54,058 nt of DNA. Source: Acidobacteriaceae bacterium. GTDB lineage: Bacteria; Acidobacteriota; Terriglobia; Terriglobales; Acidobacteriaceae. Shown here piece by piece: positions 17,199-25,493 of the stretch; position 1 is the first letter of the stretch; every line of letters starts with the position of its first letter. The stretch lies in NCBI GenBank assembly GCA_027452245.1, contig DAIDGW010000190.1, forward strand, positions 1 to 54,058. Direction: 5' to 3'. The notes below the pieces were generated by a model that had not been told where the DNA came from, did not search any database, and worked only from the letters and a program-made list of their open reading frames with translations. Both the position numbers and the translations under genes were made by a program.

Positions 17199-17597
17199 AT
17201 GCTCAAGGTCATCTTCGCTTGTGTTCACAATGCCGGGCGTTCCCAGATGGCAGCCGCGTTCTTCAACCAGCTCGCGGACCCGCAGAAGGCACAGGCCATC
17301 TCAGCCGGGACGGAGCCGGGTGCGCGTGTCCATCCCGAAGTCCAGGCTGTTATGCAGGAGGTCGGAATCGACCTCAGCAATGTGAAGCCGCAAAAGTTGA
17401 CCGAGGAACTGGCGAAGGATGCACAGCTCCTCATCACAATGGGGTGCGGTGACAAGTGCCCCTATGTTCCCGGCCTCCGCCGTGACGATTGGCCGCTTCA
17501 AGACCCGAAGGGCCTGCCCATCGAAGAAGTTCGGAAGGTGCGTGATGAGGTGAAAAGCCGCGTACAAGAGTTGATCAGACGTGAATCTCTCACATAA
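17199..17597 (+). CDS. arsC: Arsenate reductase, thioredoxin-linked ArsC type (second copy)
   Basis: A 132-residue low-molecular-weight phosphatase-type arsenate reductase, clearly different from the copy just upstream. Cys8 opens the loop CVHNAGRS. The redox pair is in MGCGDKCPY (Cys83, Cys87), matching the Cys triad of thioredoxin-coupled ArsC. WPLQDPKG carries the acid loop. AGGAGG lies 7 bases before the ATG. It is the last gene of the + strand ars unit and converges on the gene ending at 17651. Confidence 0.9.
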   Translation: MLKVIFACVHNAGRSQMAAAFFNQLADPQKAQAISAGTEPGARVHPEVQAVMQEVGIDLSNVKPQKLTEELAKDAQLLITMGCGDKCPYVPGLRRDDWPLQDPKGLPIEEVRKVRDEVKSRVQELIRRESLT

Positions 17598-17650
17598 ATT
17601 TCTTCCTATCTTTCGTCGGGCTGCTCTCAGCATTAATTACGGTTCATTGT

Positions 17651-19465
17651 TTAAGCATGTTCCTGGTCATCCTGCGGGATTTCAGCTTCCGCCTCAGGCT
17701 CGGCTCCCGATCTATCCATGAAGACTCCGTTCTCACGAACCATCGTAAGCAACATCACACTTTGAAGCACCAGGGCGGCGTTCGCTTGGTTGAAATCCTT
17801 GGGTTCAGCGATCCCGTGCATGACGATGTTTCGGAGATTGAAGCCACGCTTATCGGTATACAGAACCTTGAGGAATCTCCAAAGTCGTTCGTCCAGCGTA
17901 GCTTGCACGACTTCATCGTGAAGGACATGGTTCATGTTCTTGAGTTCAAAACCACCCTCATCATCGTTCTTGGTCGTCGGCAAATCCAGCAGCTTGAGCA
18001 ATTCGCGCAGACTGTTTTCGACCTGCGGGATGAGAACGTGGATTGCCTTGACGTAATCACCAGCAGCGTAAGCCGCAAAGCCTTCCTCGAAGAGCGGACG
18101 GCGGACTTCAGGAATGAGGAGGCAATCAAAAAGTCCGGAAACTTCGTGAAAGTCGGCCCGGTCGAATTTCTTCTTCCACTGTTCGATGCCGAACATAAAA
18201 AAACTCGCGTGAAGCTGCATCTCTCGTGTGTACTCCATCACATGCCGTCCTTCCGGATCGTTGTCGTAGGTGCCGATGTTGACCACAGGCAACCCGCCGT
18301 CTCCGATGATGCTGACGGGCATGAGTTGGTGGAAGATTAAGCCTTCCGACGCGGCTTTGAATCTCTCGATTGTTTCTTCAGGATGAGGTGCACAACTGAT
18401 GGCTAACCTATATAACGCGAAGAAGGGGTCTGAATGGTCAAGTTTCTCGGCGATGGACGCCTCGATATCGCCGAGTTCCAGCTTTATCTCGACTGTGTGC
18501 TCGTGCATCTCCGCTGCGGCACCCTTGCCACGTTCCTCCAAGATCAACCGCACCCGGTCGGCGTCCTCTCGTAGTCCCATGCGTTGATAGTCGTTCATCA
18601 CTTCGGAAAGATGATGAACCGCGAGCATCACACGTTGGTTCGTCGTGAGCTTCACGATGGCTTCGCCATAGGCAAGGGTGATTCTCTTCGCCTTGTCGTA
18701 CTCCTTATGGGCCTGGTAGTACAGGGCAAGCGCCTGTCCAGCCATCTTTTCGTGATGGAGATCCTCGCGATCAATCGTGTCCCAAAAACGCTTTTCAAGA
18801 CCGTTGATGATCCGCTCTCGTTGCAGATCGGTGAGCCCCCGCTGATTGATGAGCCGGTCGAAAGGTGCGAACCATCGTCCGATGTGACTTGGCTCAGCCG
18901 TATCAGCAAACTCCATGATGAGTTCAAATCCCCTTGTTGACAGATCCTCCGATCTCAGTTGAAACGCAAGTTGGATGCTACGAACAGTCGCTTGCAGACA
19001 TTCATAGAAGGCTCGTTCCTTAGCCTCCGCAGCGGCTTCCAAGTACATTTCCGCCGCCAACAGCCCAAAACGGTATTGCTTTCGACGGTTTGCTATATTC
19101 TCGCTAAGTTCCCAAACCGCGTCGGCAAACCGGGCACGCAGATAGGGCCTCTTAAGCGTGGTCGCCAATTCCATCCAGTCGTCAATGTGGGTGTCGTTCA
19201 ATTCGGCGAGATTCGGGTACTCGTCAACCCCGTTCACCAAATCCGCTTCGCGTCGCGGAGAGAAAATCGAGCCCCAAATCTCCGGCTTCTTTCCGTGTGC
19301 AAGAAACTCAAGCGGGGCGAGGCTTCTCATGACCTCAGCAGTCTTCACTTCGTCCATATTCTGCTGACGAAGGCGTTCCCAAATTTTGTAGATAAGAATG
19401 CCGTCCTGAGCGGCGGTGTTCTCATCCTCGTTAAGCCACCCGATGACTTCCACTGGAACCGGCAT
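17651..19465 (-). CDS. Large DUF4209-like protein with C-terminal HEPN-type R-x4-H motif
   Basis: A 604-residue soluble, mostly helical protein. I place the start at MPVPVEV because AGAGGAG lies 6 bases upstream; an upstream ATG at 19492 has no such site. The C-terminal third (YVKAIHVLIPQVENSLREL, then FNLRNIVMHG) resembles the DUF4209 type region, with Arg545 and His550 forming the R-x4-H motif of HEPN ribonucleases. That suggests an RNA-cutting or abortive-infection role. The N-terminal 400 residues are repeat-like helices. It is the last of a minus-strand block with two unfamiliar genes. The family assignment is from memory of motif patterns, not a search. Confidence 0.6.
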   Translation of the reverse strand: MPVPVEVIGWLNEDENTAAQDGILIYKIWERLRQQNMDEVKTAEVMRSLAPLEFLAHGKKPEIWGSIFSPRREADLVNGVDEYPNLAELNDTHIDDWMELATTLKRPYLRARFADAVWELSENIANRRKQYRFGLLAAEMYLEAAAEAKERAFYECLQATVRSIQLAFQLRSEDLSTRGFELIMEFADTAEPSHIGRWFAPFDRLINQRGLTDLQRERIINGLEKRFWDTIDREDLHHEKMAGQALALYYQAHKEYDKAKRITLAYGEAIVKLTTNQRVMLAVHHLSEVMNDYQRMGLREDADRVRLILEERGKGAAAEMHEHTVEIKLELGDIEASIAEKLDHSDPFFALYRLAISCAPHPEETIERFKAASEGLIFHQLMPVSIIGDGGLPVVNIGTYDNDPEGRHVMEYTREMQLHASFFMFGIEQWKKKFDRADFHEVSGLFDCLLIPEVRRPLFEEGFAAYAAGDYVKAIHVLIPQVENSLRELLKLLDLPTTKNDDEGGFELKNMNHVLHDEVVQATLDERLWRFLKVLYTDKRGFNLRNIVMHGIAEPKDFNQANAALVLQSVMLLTMVRENGVFMDRSGAEPEAEAEIPQDDQEHA

Positions 19466-19648
19466 GAACCACTCCTCTGAGCCTAGCGCCATTCCTGGTG
19501 TCTTCCCGCTGCTGCGCTTCTTCCATTATCTCGGACAAGGGGTTTCCGCCCTTCTCGCTCTGCCGCAGGCCCTGTTTCGCCCAATCGAGGGGCCGGGACA
19601 CTCGCTCCTGAGTGTCCTTTCATATATCTCCATCACTGCACTCTTCTC

Positions 19649-20473
19649 TCAATCACCGAGGCGGATGCTTAATCCTTTTTCATCGAGTTCTTTCAACGTC
19701 TCTTCAAGTTTCTTCGTCCTTCTTGCGCCCTTGAACTCTTCGCGGCCAGTGTTGCGAACGACGATCGATGCGTTCTGCATCCAGATCGGATGCGCTGGGT
19801 GTACCCCGAAACATGCGACGTTCTTCTCCGCTGCACCGTCGCCAACGAAAAGCTGAAAGAAAACACCTGCTAGGTAGAAGACGTAACGCTTGAGACCTTG
19901 CGTATCTTGCATCCGGTAAGGCTGTACCCCCATTTGGAGAGGTGTCACCATAGAATCGACGGTGATGCAGAGCGCAATCCGCTTTGGCAGGTCTCCCTTG
20001 CCCAGCAAGTACAGGCGAATCGCTTCAACGTCCTCGGGTTCCATCTGCATATAAGGCTCGGTGCTGCTCTTTTTCCATGAGTGAACCGCAGCCTTGAAGA
20101 ACATTCCAAGTGCGAAATGCGTGAGCTTCGCTGTATCTATTTCAGGATTGTCTGCCGCTTGGTAGATCGCTGTCGTCTCATCCCGGTAGAGGATTCGACC
20201 CTTCATCACACGTTCACGCAGTGGGAATGGGCCGCCAACAGTTGGAAGCAGGGGACAGAACCAGTTCTCGCCCTCGCGATTGAAGAGTTGCTCACAATCT
20301 CCGCAGAACACATAATCTTTAACCTGCTTCGATGTCGGGAAGAGCGATTTTTCCACGAAACGTACCGGCTCGTTCGTCCCGTCGTGGAAGAGTCCGTAGG
20401 TAGATTTGGGCGTGAAGTGGCTATCGCGTAACTCAACATCAGGAGTGAGACACAGCTTGCATCTTCCTCTCAT
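19649..20473 (-). CDS. CxxC/CxxC zinc-finger protein, HNH-like, unknown function
   Basis: A 274-residue protein. Residues 5-8 (CKLC), the segment LRDSHFTPKS (about 15-24) and 57-60 (CGDC) followed by QLFNREGENW form a treble-clef-like zinc site similar to those of HNH-type nucleases. A full HNH catalytic triad is not evident. The remaining 200 residues show no known motif and end in a Lys/Glu-rich helix. Its ATG overlaps the stop of the upstream gene (4-base ATGA overlap), so the two proteins are made together and may interact. Confidence 0.6.
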   Translation of the reverse strand: MRGRCKLCLTPDVELRDSHFTPKSTYGLFHDGTNEPVRFVEKSLFPTSKQVKDYVFCGDCEQLFNREGENWFCPLLPTVGGPFPLRERVMKGRILYRDETTAIYQAADNPEIDTAKLTHFALGMFFKAAVHSWKKSSTEPYMQMEPEDVEAIRLYLLGKGDLPKRIALCITVDSMVTPLQMGVQPYRMQDTQGLKRYVFYLAGVFFQLFVGDGAAEKNVACFGVHPAHPIWMQNASIVVRNTGREEFKGARRTKKLEETLKELDEKGLSIRLGD

Positions 20474-21045
20474 CGCATCTCCGTCGCGCGCTTCACAATC
20501 TCAAGCCTGATAGCGTCAGCTCGCCGCTGAATCATCTCCATAATGTTCGGATCATCTTCCAACTGCTTTGTGACCGTATCCTGCGCTTGCCTCCAGACTC
20601 GCTCGACATCTATCGAGATGCCCCCAAAATGGTTCACCAGATCGACACAGAGTTTGTTAAACCTTGCTTTGTCGCCCTCGTCTCCACCATTAGAGGCGGG
20701 GAACAACTTGCGACCGACGATCCCGCCAGCCACGGCAGCATGAGCCATCCTTGTCACATATTCTTGCCAGCAGTGGGGTTCGCACACTGGTTCTTCCTCT
20801 ACCAGAACCGCAGCAAAATGCCCGTCGAACGCCTGTCTGTCGGGACTGTAAAAGATTCGTGGCGGCAAGACCGTATAGCGTATTGGCCCCATCATCTCGT
20901 AATAGACCAGATGGGCCGCCTCATGAGCGACGAGGGCTTCCACAAAGCCGGGCGCATTCAGCGTGCGCGTCATGTCGGCATACGTGGACTGGAACTCGGC
21001 GGTCGCCTTCTGTTCATCGGAGATTCCGTCCGTAGCGATCACCAT
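20470..21045 (-). CDS. HExxH metallopeptidase-like protein
   Basis: A 191-residue protein with the zinc-protease motif HEAAH at residues 41-45 (AHEAAHLVYYE), followed by IRYTVLPPR and a helical C-terminus. The arrangement recalls the peptidase M41 (FtsH protease-like) domain found alone in some bacterial genes. No signal peptide or membrane segment is present. The ATG has no strong ribosome binding site. It is translationally coupled to the zinc-finger gene downstream. A protease beside an HNH-like protein and a HEPN-like protein suggests a defence or toxin-control module; this is inference. Confidence 0.6.
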   Translation of the reverse strand: MVIATDGISDEQKATAEFQSTYADMTRTLNAPGFVEALVAHEAAHLVYYEMMGPIRYTVLPPRIFYSPDRQAFDGHFAAVLVEEEPVCEPHCWQEYVTRMAHAAVAGGIVGRKLFPASNGGDEGDKARFNKLCVDLVNHFGGISIDVERVWRQAQDTVTKQLEDDPNIMEMIQRRADAIRLEIVKRATEMR

Positions 21046-21137
21046 GCAACAAGTTTAGCAATCTAGGTCCTATCGACCGTGTTCCTGAACGGACGGTGCC
21101 GATTACCAACATTCGGGCCTACTTCTCTTATCTCTGC

Positions 21138-21878
21138 CTACGGCTTTAGGCGGCCTGCTAATAGGGAGGCTTTAAGAGGCACAGTAACGCCAACGGCAGT
21201 CAAAATGGATTGGATAGAGGCCAATGCCCACGACGGGAAAGTGGGAGACACAATAATCTCGTCAATGAAATCCAGATTCCTGAGCGGTATCACGGAGTTT
21301 TTTGGAGTCGAAGACTTGCCTTGCGGCAGGATCGAGACGAACCGGACTTCGCGTTCATGAGCATATTCTCTGCTTTTCTGAAAAAGGGACTGAAGCGCAG
21401 TGACCCTTTCAGGTGGTCTTTCCGTGACAACATTGGCCTCATGGTCGATGTACTGTACCGTGCCGATATGAAAGTTGCTGTCCCGTCTACCATCAATTTC
21501 CAGACTGGCTTCGAGCTTTTCAACCGTCGTTGAAATGGCGATTCCATCCGTGCCTGTGGCATACAACTGCCACATTGCAACAGACTCCGTTTCGCTTGCG
21601 TGCCAGCAGCTTATGGCGCAGCCAGCCGCGAAGTTCGTATAGAGCTGAAGTAGAGTCGGCAAAAACTCACGATGCTGCGTGTCGTCCATATCTACGCACA
21701 AGTCATTGACTTGAGCGTAGGAGACTCTTCCTTCCCACGAATCTTACAATTCCCAGAGCCGAGAAAAGTACAGCTTCTTCTCCATCAGGAGATACAAGAA
21801 CCAAGACAGCTTGACGTATCGCCATATGCGTTGATCTCGGGCCGGTTCAAGCACATCTGTACCCACGACATAGCTCAT
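21138..21878 (-). pseudogene. DUF2971-like gene interrupted by one in-frame stop codon
   Basis: Reading minus from the ATG at 21878 gives 44 residues with RIWRYVKLSWFL and KKLYFSRLWEL, then TAA at 21746-21744, then DSWEGRVSYAQVNDL and another 187 residues in the same frame. The joined halves match the DUF2971 layout: an N-terminal F-F-x-R segment running into D-x-[FW]-E-G, then CWHASETESVAMWQLYA, GIAISTT and a late EVRFVS. No frameshift is needed, and one base change removes the stop. So this is a recent nonsense mutation, a sequencing error, or recoding. Without repair, a TTG at 21701 could start a truncated product. DUF2971 genes often sit in defence islands. Confidence 0.7.
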
Positions 21879-22259
21879 AGAAAAAGTATGGCACCTCTGT
21901 CCTCTGCGGGCGACTTTCTGTATGCGGTGTCATGTGAAGGCAATTTGCCCTGTAGCCAAATAGTCAGATTTTCGAGATTTCTAAAGATCGTTGCGGGGCA
22001 ATTTTTTCGCAGGTAGAAGCTACGCTCCTCGCCTGTCTCCAGCCTCGTCTTCCGCCACCCTCCACAGCGGCCTGTTCTGACTCGACATATCTTAGTGAAC
22101 GTCATGCGATCGCATATCAATCGGCCAAGTTCCCCAGATAATTGCTTTTCAGGGAAGGAGTTAATTCTAGATACAATGACGACACTCCTCTTGCTAGCCC
22201 GATTCCTTCTCGGCAAGGCTTCCTTGTATCCCGGACTGCCCTACATGACCTTTATTCCA
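21879..22259. other. 381-base stretch without a convincing gene
   Basis: It lies between the broken DUF2971-like gene and the dnaE2 3' end. Open frames here have no ribosome binding sites and no recognisable products. It includes one copy (22096-22120) of a 25-base near-repeat of the dnaE2 terminus, annotated separately, and may be decayed sequence. Confidence 0.5.
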
Positions 22260-22289
22260 TCAATGAAAGTCATGCGACCGCATATCAAC
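22096..22289 (-). repeat. Pair of 25-base near-identical repeats at and beyond the dnaE2 3' end
   Basis: 22096-22120 and 22265-22289 agree in 23 of 25 bases. The second copy encodes the last dnaE2 codons (DMRSHDF then His and stop). The first copy, read in the matching frame, gives IDMRSHDVH followed by TAA at 22094-22096-equivalent, so it looks like the remnant terminus of a second dnaE2-like gene. The 144 bases between them are not obviously coding. Confidence 0.6.
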
Positions 22290-25200
22290 ATCGCTGAGTT
22301 GCAGTACACGAACGGCTGACGCCCTCACGGATATAACCCCATCCTGATTCTGTAGGACTCCCTCCACCATCAGAAACTTGCCTCTCGTGACGGCGACTCT
22401 GTTTTGCTCATAGAGCTTGGGGTGAATGATGGCATTCGAGATGCCAGTCTCGTCTTCATTGCTCAGGAAGATAAAGCCGCTTGCCGTGCCGGGACGTTGC
22501 CTCGCAATAACTGCCCCGGCCACCCGAACAAACGTTCCATCGGGGATTGCTTTCAGATCATCGGCACTCAGGACGCCGCTTTTGTTCATCTGCGCCCGGT
22601 GGTAGGCCATCGGATGCGGCCCGATGGTAAAGCCAGTGATGAAGAAGTCCGCCACCAGCCGTTCATCTATGGTCATGCTCAACAGCGGTGACGAATCGTT
22701 GATTTCGTATTCGTCGGGTATGTTCTCAAAGAGTGGCCCTGCACTCTGTCCGGCACGTTCCGCCCGCCAGAGCGCCGTGCGGCGATCATGTTTCTTGCCA
22801 GCCCAGTTGAATGCGCCAGCCTTTGCCAGCAACGCCAGCTCCGGCTTGCGTATGGCAGGCACACGCCGCTTGAGATCGTATTCCGACGCGAATGGCCCAT
22901 CGCATTCTCTCGTTCCAGCGATGGCGTTCCCCATCTCCTGCCGTAGTCCCTTCACATAGCGAAGTCCGATTCGCAGTGCGAATGGATCGGTGTACTTCGT
23001 GCGCTCGACTTCACTGAGCGTTTCGAGGGTGCAGTTCCATTCGGAGTGCTGTAGGTCGATGGACAGAACCTTCAGGCCGTGGCGCTTCGCGTCGTTGATG
23101 ATCGTGGACGGTGAGTAGAATCCCATCGGCTGATTGTTCAGCAGAGCGCCGGTATAGGCAGCGAGATAGTGAAACTTCGTATAGGCACTCGAATACGCGA
23201 TAGACGCAAAGCTGTGCGCGTGCGATTCGGGGAACATGAACTCCCGCACAGTCGAGAGTATCCGCAGAATCTCAACTTGCACGTCAGGGGAAATGCTATT
23301 TGCTGTCATGCCATCAATCAATCGTTCTCTCATCCTGGTGAGAATGGCATCCGACCGTTTGCCGCCCATCGCCTTGCGTAGCTCTTCGGCCTCGCCTCCG
23401 GTCAGATTTGCGGCGACCATCCCTACCTTCATTACCTGTTCCTGAAAGAGAGGGACACCGAGTGTTCTATGAAGAAACGGCTCAAAGGACGGATGCAGGT
23501 ATGTGATCGGCTGCCTGCCCAACCGCCGCTCAATGTACGGATTTACAAACTTGCCCGTCACTGGCCCAGGACGAATGATGGCTACCTGCATGGACAGATC
23601 AGTGAAGCATTTCGGCTTCGTCCGTGGCAATGCCGACATCTGAGCGCGACTCTCGATTTGAAACAGCCCAACGGTATCGGCTTTTTGGATTCCCTCGTAC
23701 ACCTCGGCATCCTGCGGCAGTTGGGCATAGTCGAGCGTCTTTCCATAATGCTTCGGCACCAGCTCCCGGCAATCCGCGAGCACGGCCAACATGCCGAGGC
23801 CGAGCAGATCGACTTTGATGATCTTCATGTCCGAGCAATCGTCTTTGTCCCACTGGACAACCGTGCGCCCGGACATTGACGCCCGTTCAATCGGCACGAC
23901 CGAATCGAGATGTCCCTGGCAGATCACCATGCCGCCTGAGTGTTGACTGAGATTGCGCGGCAGGTTCTGCATTCGCCCACACAGCTCCAGATACTTACGA
24001 ATGCGGGCATTCCGCATATCGAAGCCAGCAGTCTTGAAGGTGTTCTCCAGCGTGTCGCTTGGCCCCTTCCACTCCCACGCACTCACCAATCCAGAGAGGC
24101 GTCCAGCCGTCTCTTTATCGAACCCAAGCGCCTTGCCCGCTTCGCGGGACGCGGAGCGGCTGCGGTAGGTCGTCACATTCGCGGTCATGGCCGCTCCCAA
24201 TTCGCCGTACCGCTGATAGACGTACTGGATGGCTCGCTCGCGGTCGGTCACACTTGGCAGGTCGAGGTCTATGTCCGGCCACTCGCCCCGCCCCTCCGAT
24301 AAGAACCTCTCAAAGAGCAGGTTCAGACCAACCGAATCGACGATGGTGATTTCGAGCGCATAGCAGACGACGCTATTTGCGGCGGAACCGCGGCCCTGGA
24401 TGAGAATGCCATTGTCCTTGCAGTGACGAACGATGTCCCAAACGATGAGGAAGTATCCCGCCAGCCCCAACGTCTCAATCAACCGCAATTCACGCTCTGC
24501 CTGCTTGATGGCTTTGGTGTAAAGCGCAGCGTCGTTCTTCGCCAGGTAGCGGTTGCGTATACCTTCCTCCACACGCTTGCGAAGAAACGAGTCCATCGTC
24601 TGCCCACCCGGTACGGGATATGCCGGGAACTCATAGCCGAGGCCGGTCAACTCGAATTGCAACCGCGTGGACAGCTCTCGCGTGTTGGCGATGGCCTCGG
24701 GGTAGTCATAGAAGATTTTCTCCATCTCGCGTGCGGAACGGAGATGCCGCTCTCCATTCGCCGTCAGCAATCGGCCTGCGGTATCAAGCGTCGTTCCCTG
24801 ACGGATGCAGGTGAAGAGATCGAGGATTTCGCGCTCATACTGCGTCGCGTAGTTCACGCCACCCGTAGCGAGCAGCGGCAGGTTCAGAGACCGTGCAATG
24901 CGAATCGCCGCCCGATTGCGGTGTTCTTCCTCCCGGTCGAAGTGGCGTTGTATCTCGATATAGACATTTTTCTGACCGAAGACATGCACGAGCCGTTCAA
25001 CGCTCTTTTGCGCGGCATCATATCCGCCGCTTGCTAACGCAGCGGCCAGCGGCCCCACACTTCCACCTGTGAGACACACTAAGCCTTCGCCAAACTCCTC
25101 AAAGTCGCTGGCGAGCGCAGCGCCTTCGGCCTTCGTTTCCTCGCGTAGTTTGAAACGGGTGATGAGTCGGCAGAGATTTCTGTAGCCGGTCCGTGACTCG

Positions 25201-25493
25201 GCCAGGAGCGGCAGCCGTACAGGTTCGATGGGATGCTGATGCGGTAAGTACGATGCAGGCCGCAATCGCTGTCCCATATCGCTCACACTAATCTCTGCGC
25301 CAATATGCGCCCGCACACCTTGCCTCTGGCCTTCCATGTGAAAGCGCGGCGCACCATAGACACCGTTGCGATCCAACAGCGCCATCGCGGGCATCTCTAT
25401 CGCGGTGGCCTGGTGTATCAGGAACTCCGGCATCGACGTGCCTTCGAGGAAGCTGAACGCGGAGCGTGCGTGCAGTTCGACATACTCAGTCAT
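22260..25493 (-). CDS. dnaE2: Error-prone DNA polymerase III alpha subunit (DnaE2/ImuC)
   Basis: A 1077-residue C-family polymerase of the DnaE2/ImuC type, the catalytic partner of ImuA and ImuB in damage-induced mutagenesis. It begins with a PHP domain (VELHARSAFSFLEG). The catalytic Asp residues are in WPDIDLDLPS, followed by helix-hairpin-helix and OB-fold parts ending in SHDFH. The start is the ATG that overlaps the imuB stop (ATGACTGA); upstream in-frame codons fall inside imuB. The size is normal for DnaE2. It is the third gene of an imuA-imuB-dnaE2 operon carried by the element. Confidence 0.95.
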   Translation of the reverse strand: MTEYVELHARSAFSFLEGTSMPEFLIHQATAIEMPAMALLDRNGVYGAPRFHMEGQRQGVRAHIGAEISVSDMGQRLRPASYLPHQHPIEPVRLPLLAESRTGYRNLCRLITRFKLREETKAEGAALASDFEEFGEGLVCLTGGSVGPLAAALASGGYDAAQKSVERLVHVFGQKNVYIEIQRHFDREEEHRNRAAIRIARSLNLPLLATGGVNYATQYEREILDLFTCIRQGTTLDTAGRLLTANGERHLRSAREMEKIFYDYPEAIANTRELSTRLQFELTGLGYEFPAYPVPGGQTMDSFLRKRVEEGIRNRYLAKNDAALYTKAIKQAERELRLIETLGLAGYFLIVWDIVRHCKDNGILIQGRGSAANSVVCYALEITIVDSVGLNLLFERFLSEGRGEWPDIDLDLPSVTDRERAIQYVYQRYGELGAAMTANVTTYRSRSASREAGKALGFDKETAGRLSGLVSAWEWKGPSDTLENTFKTAGFDMRNARIRKYLELCGRMQNLPRNLSQHSGGMVICQGHLDSVVPIERASMSGRTVVQWDKDDCSDMKIIKVDLLGLGMLAVLADCRELVPKHYGKTLDYAQLPQDAEVYEGIQKADTVGLFQIESRAQMSALPRTKPKCFTDLSMQVAIIRPGPVTGKFVNPYIERRLGRQPITYLHPSFEPFLHRTLGVPLFQEQVMKVGMVAANLTGGEAEELRKAMGGKRSDAILTRMRERLIDGMTANSISPDVQVEILRILSTVREFMFPESHAHSFASIAYSSAYTKFHYLAAYTGALLNNQPMGFYSPSTIINDAKRHGLKVLSIDLQHSEWNCTLETLSEVERTKYTDPFALRIGLRYVKGLRQEMGNAIAGTRECDGPFASEYDLKRRVPAIRKPELALLAKAGAFNWAGKKHDRRTALWRAERAGQSAGPLFENIPDEYEINDSSPLLSMTIDERLVADFFITGFTIGPHPMAYHRAQMNKSGVLSADDLKAIPDGTFVRVAGAVIARQRPGTASGFIFLSNEDETGISNAIIHPKLYEQNRVAVTRGKFLMVEGVLQNQDGVISVRASAVRVLQLSDVDMRSHDFH

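Noticed and set aside
21875-22216. 113-codon minus-strand open frame upstream of the DUF2971-like gene
   Set aside because: No start signal, low-complexity basic translation, and its end overlaps the better DUF2971-like start in another frame.
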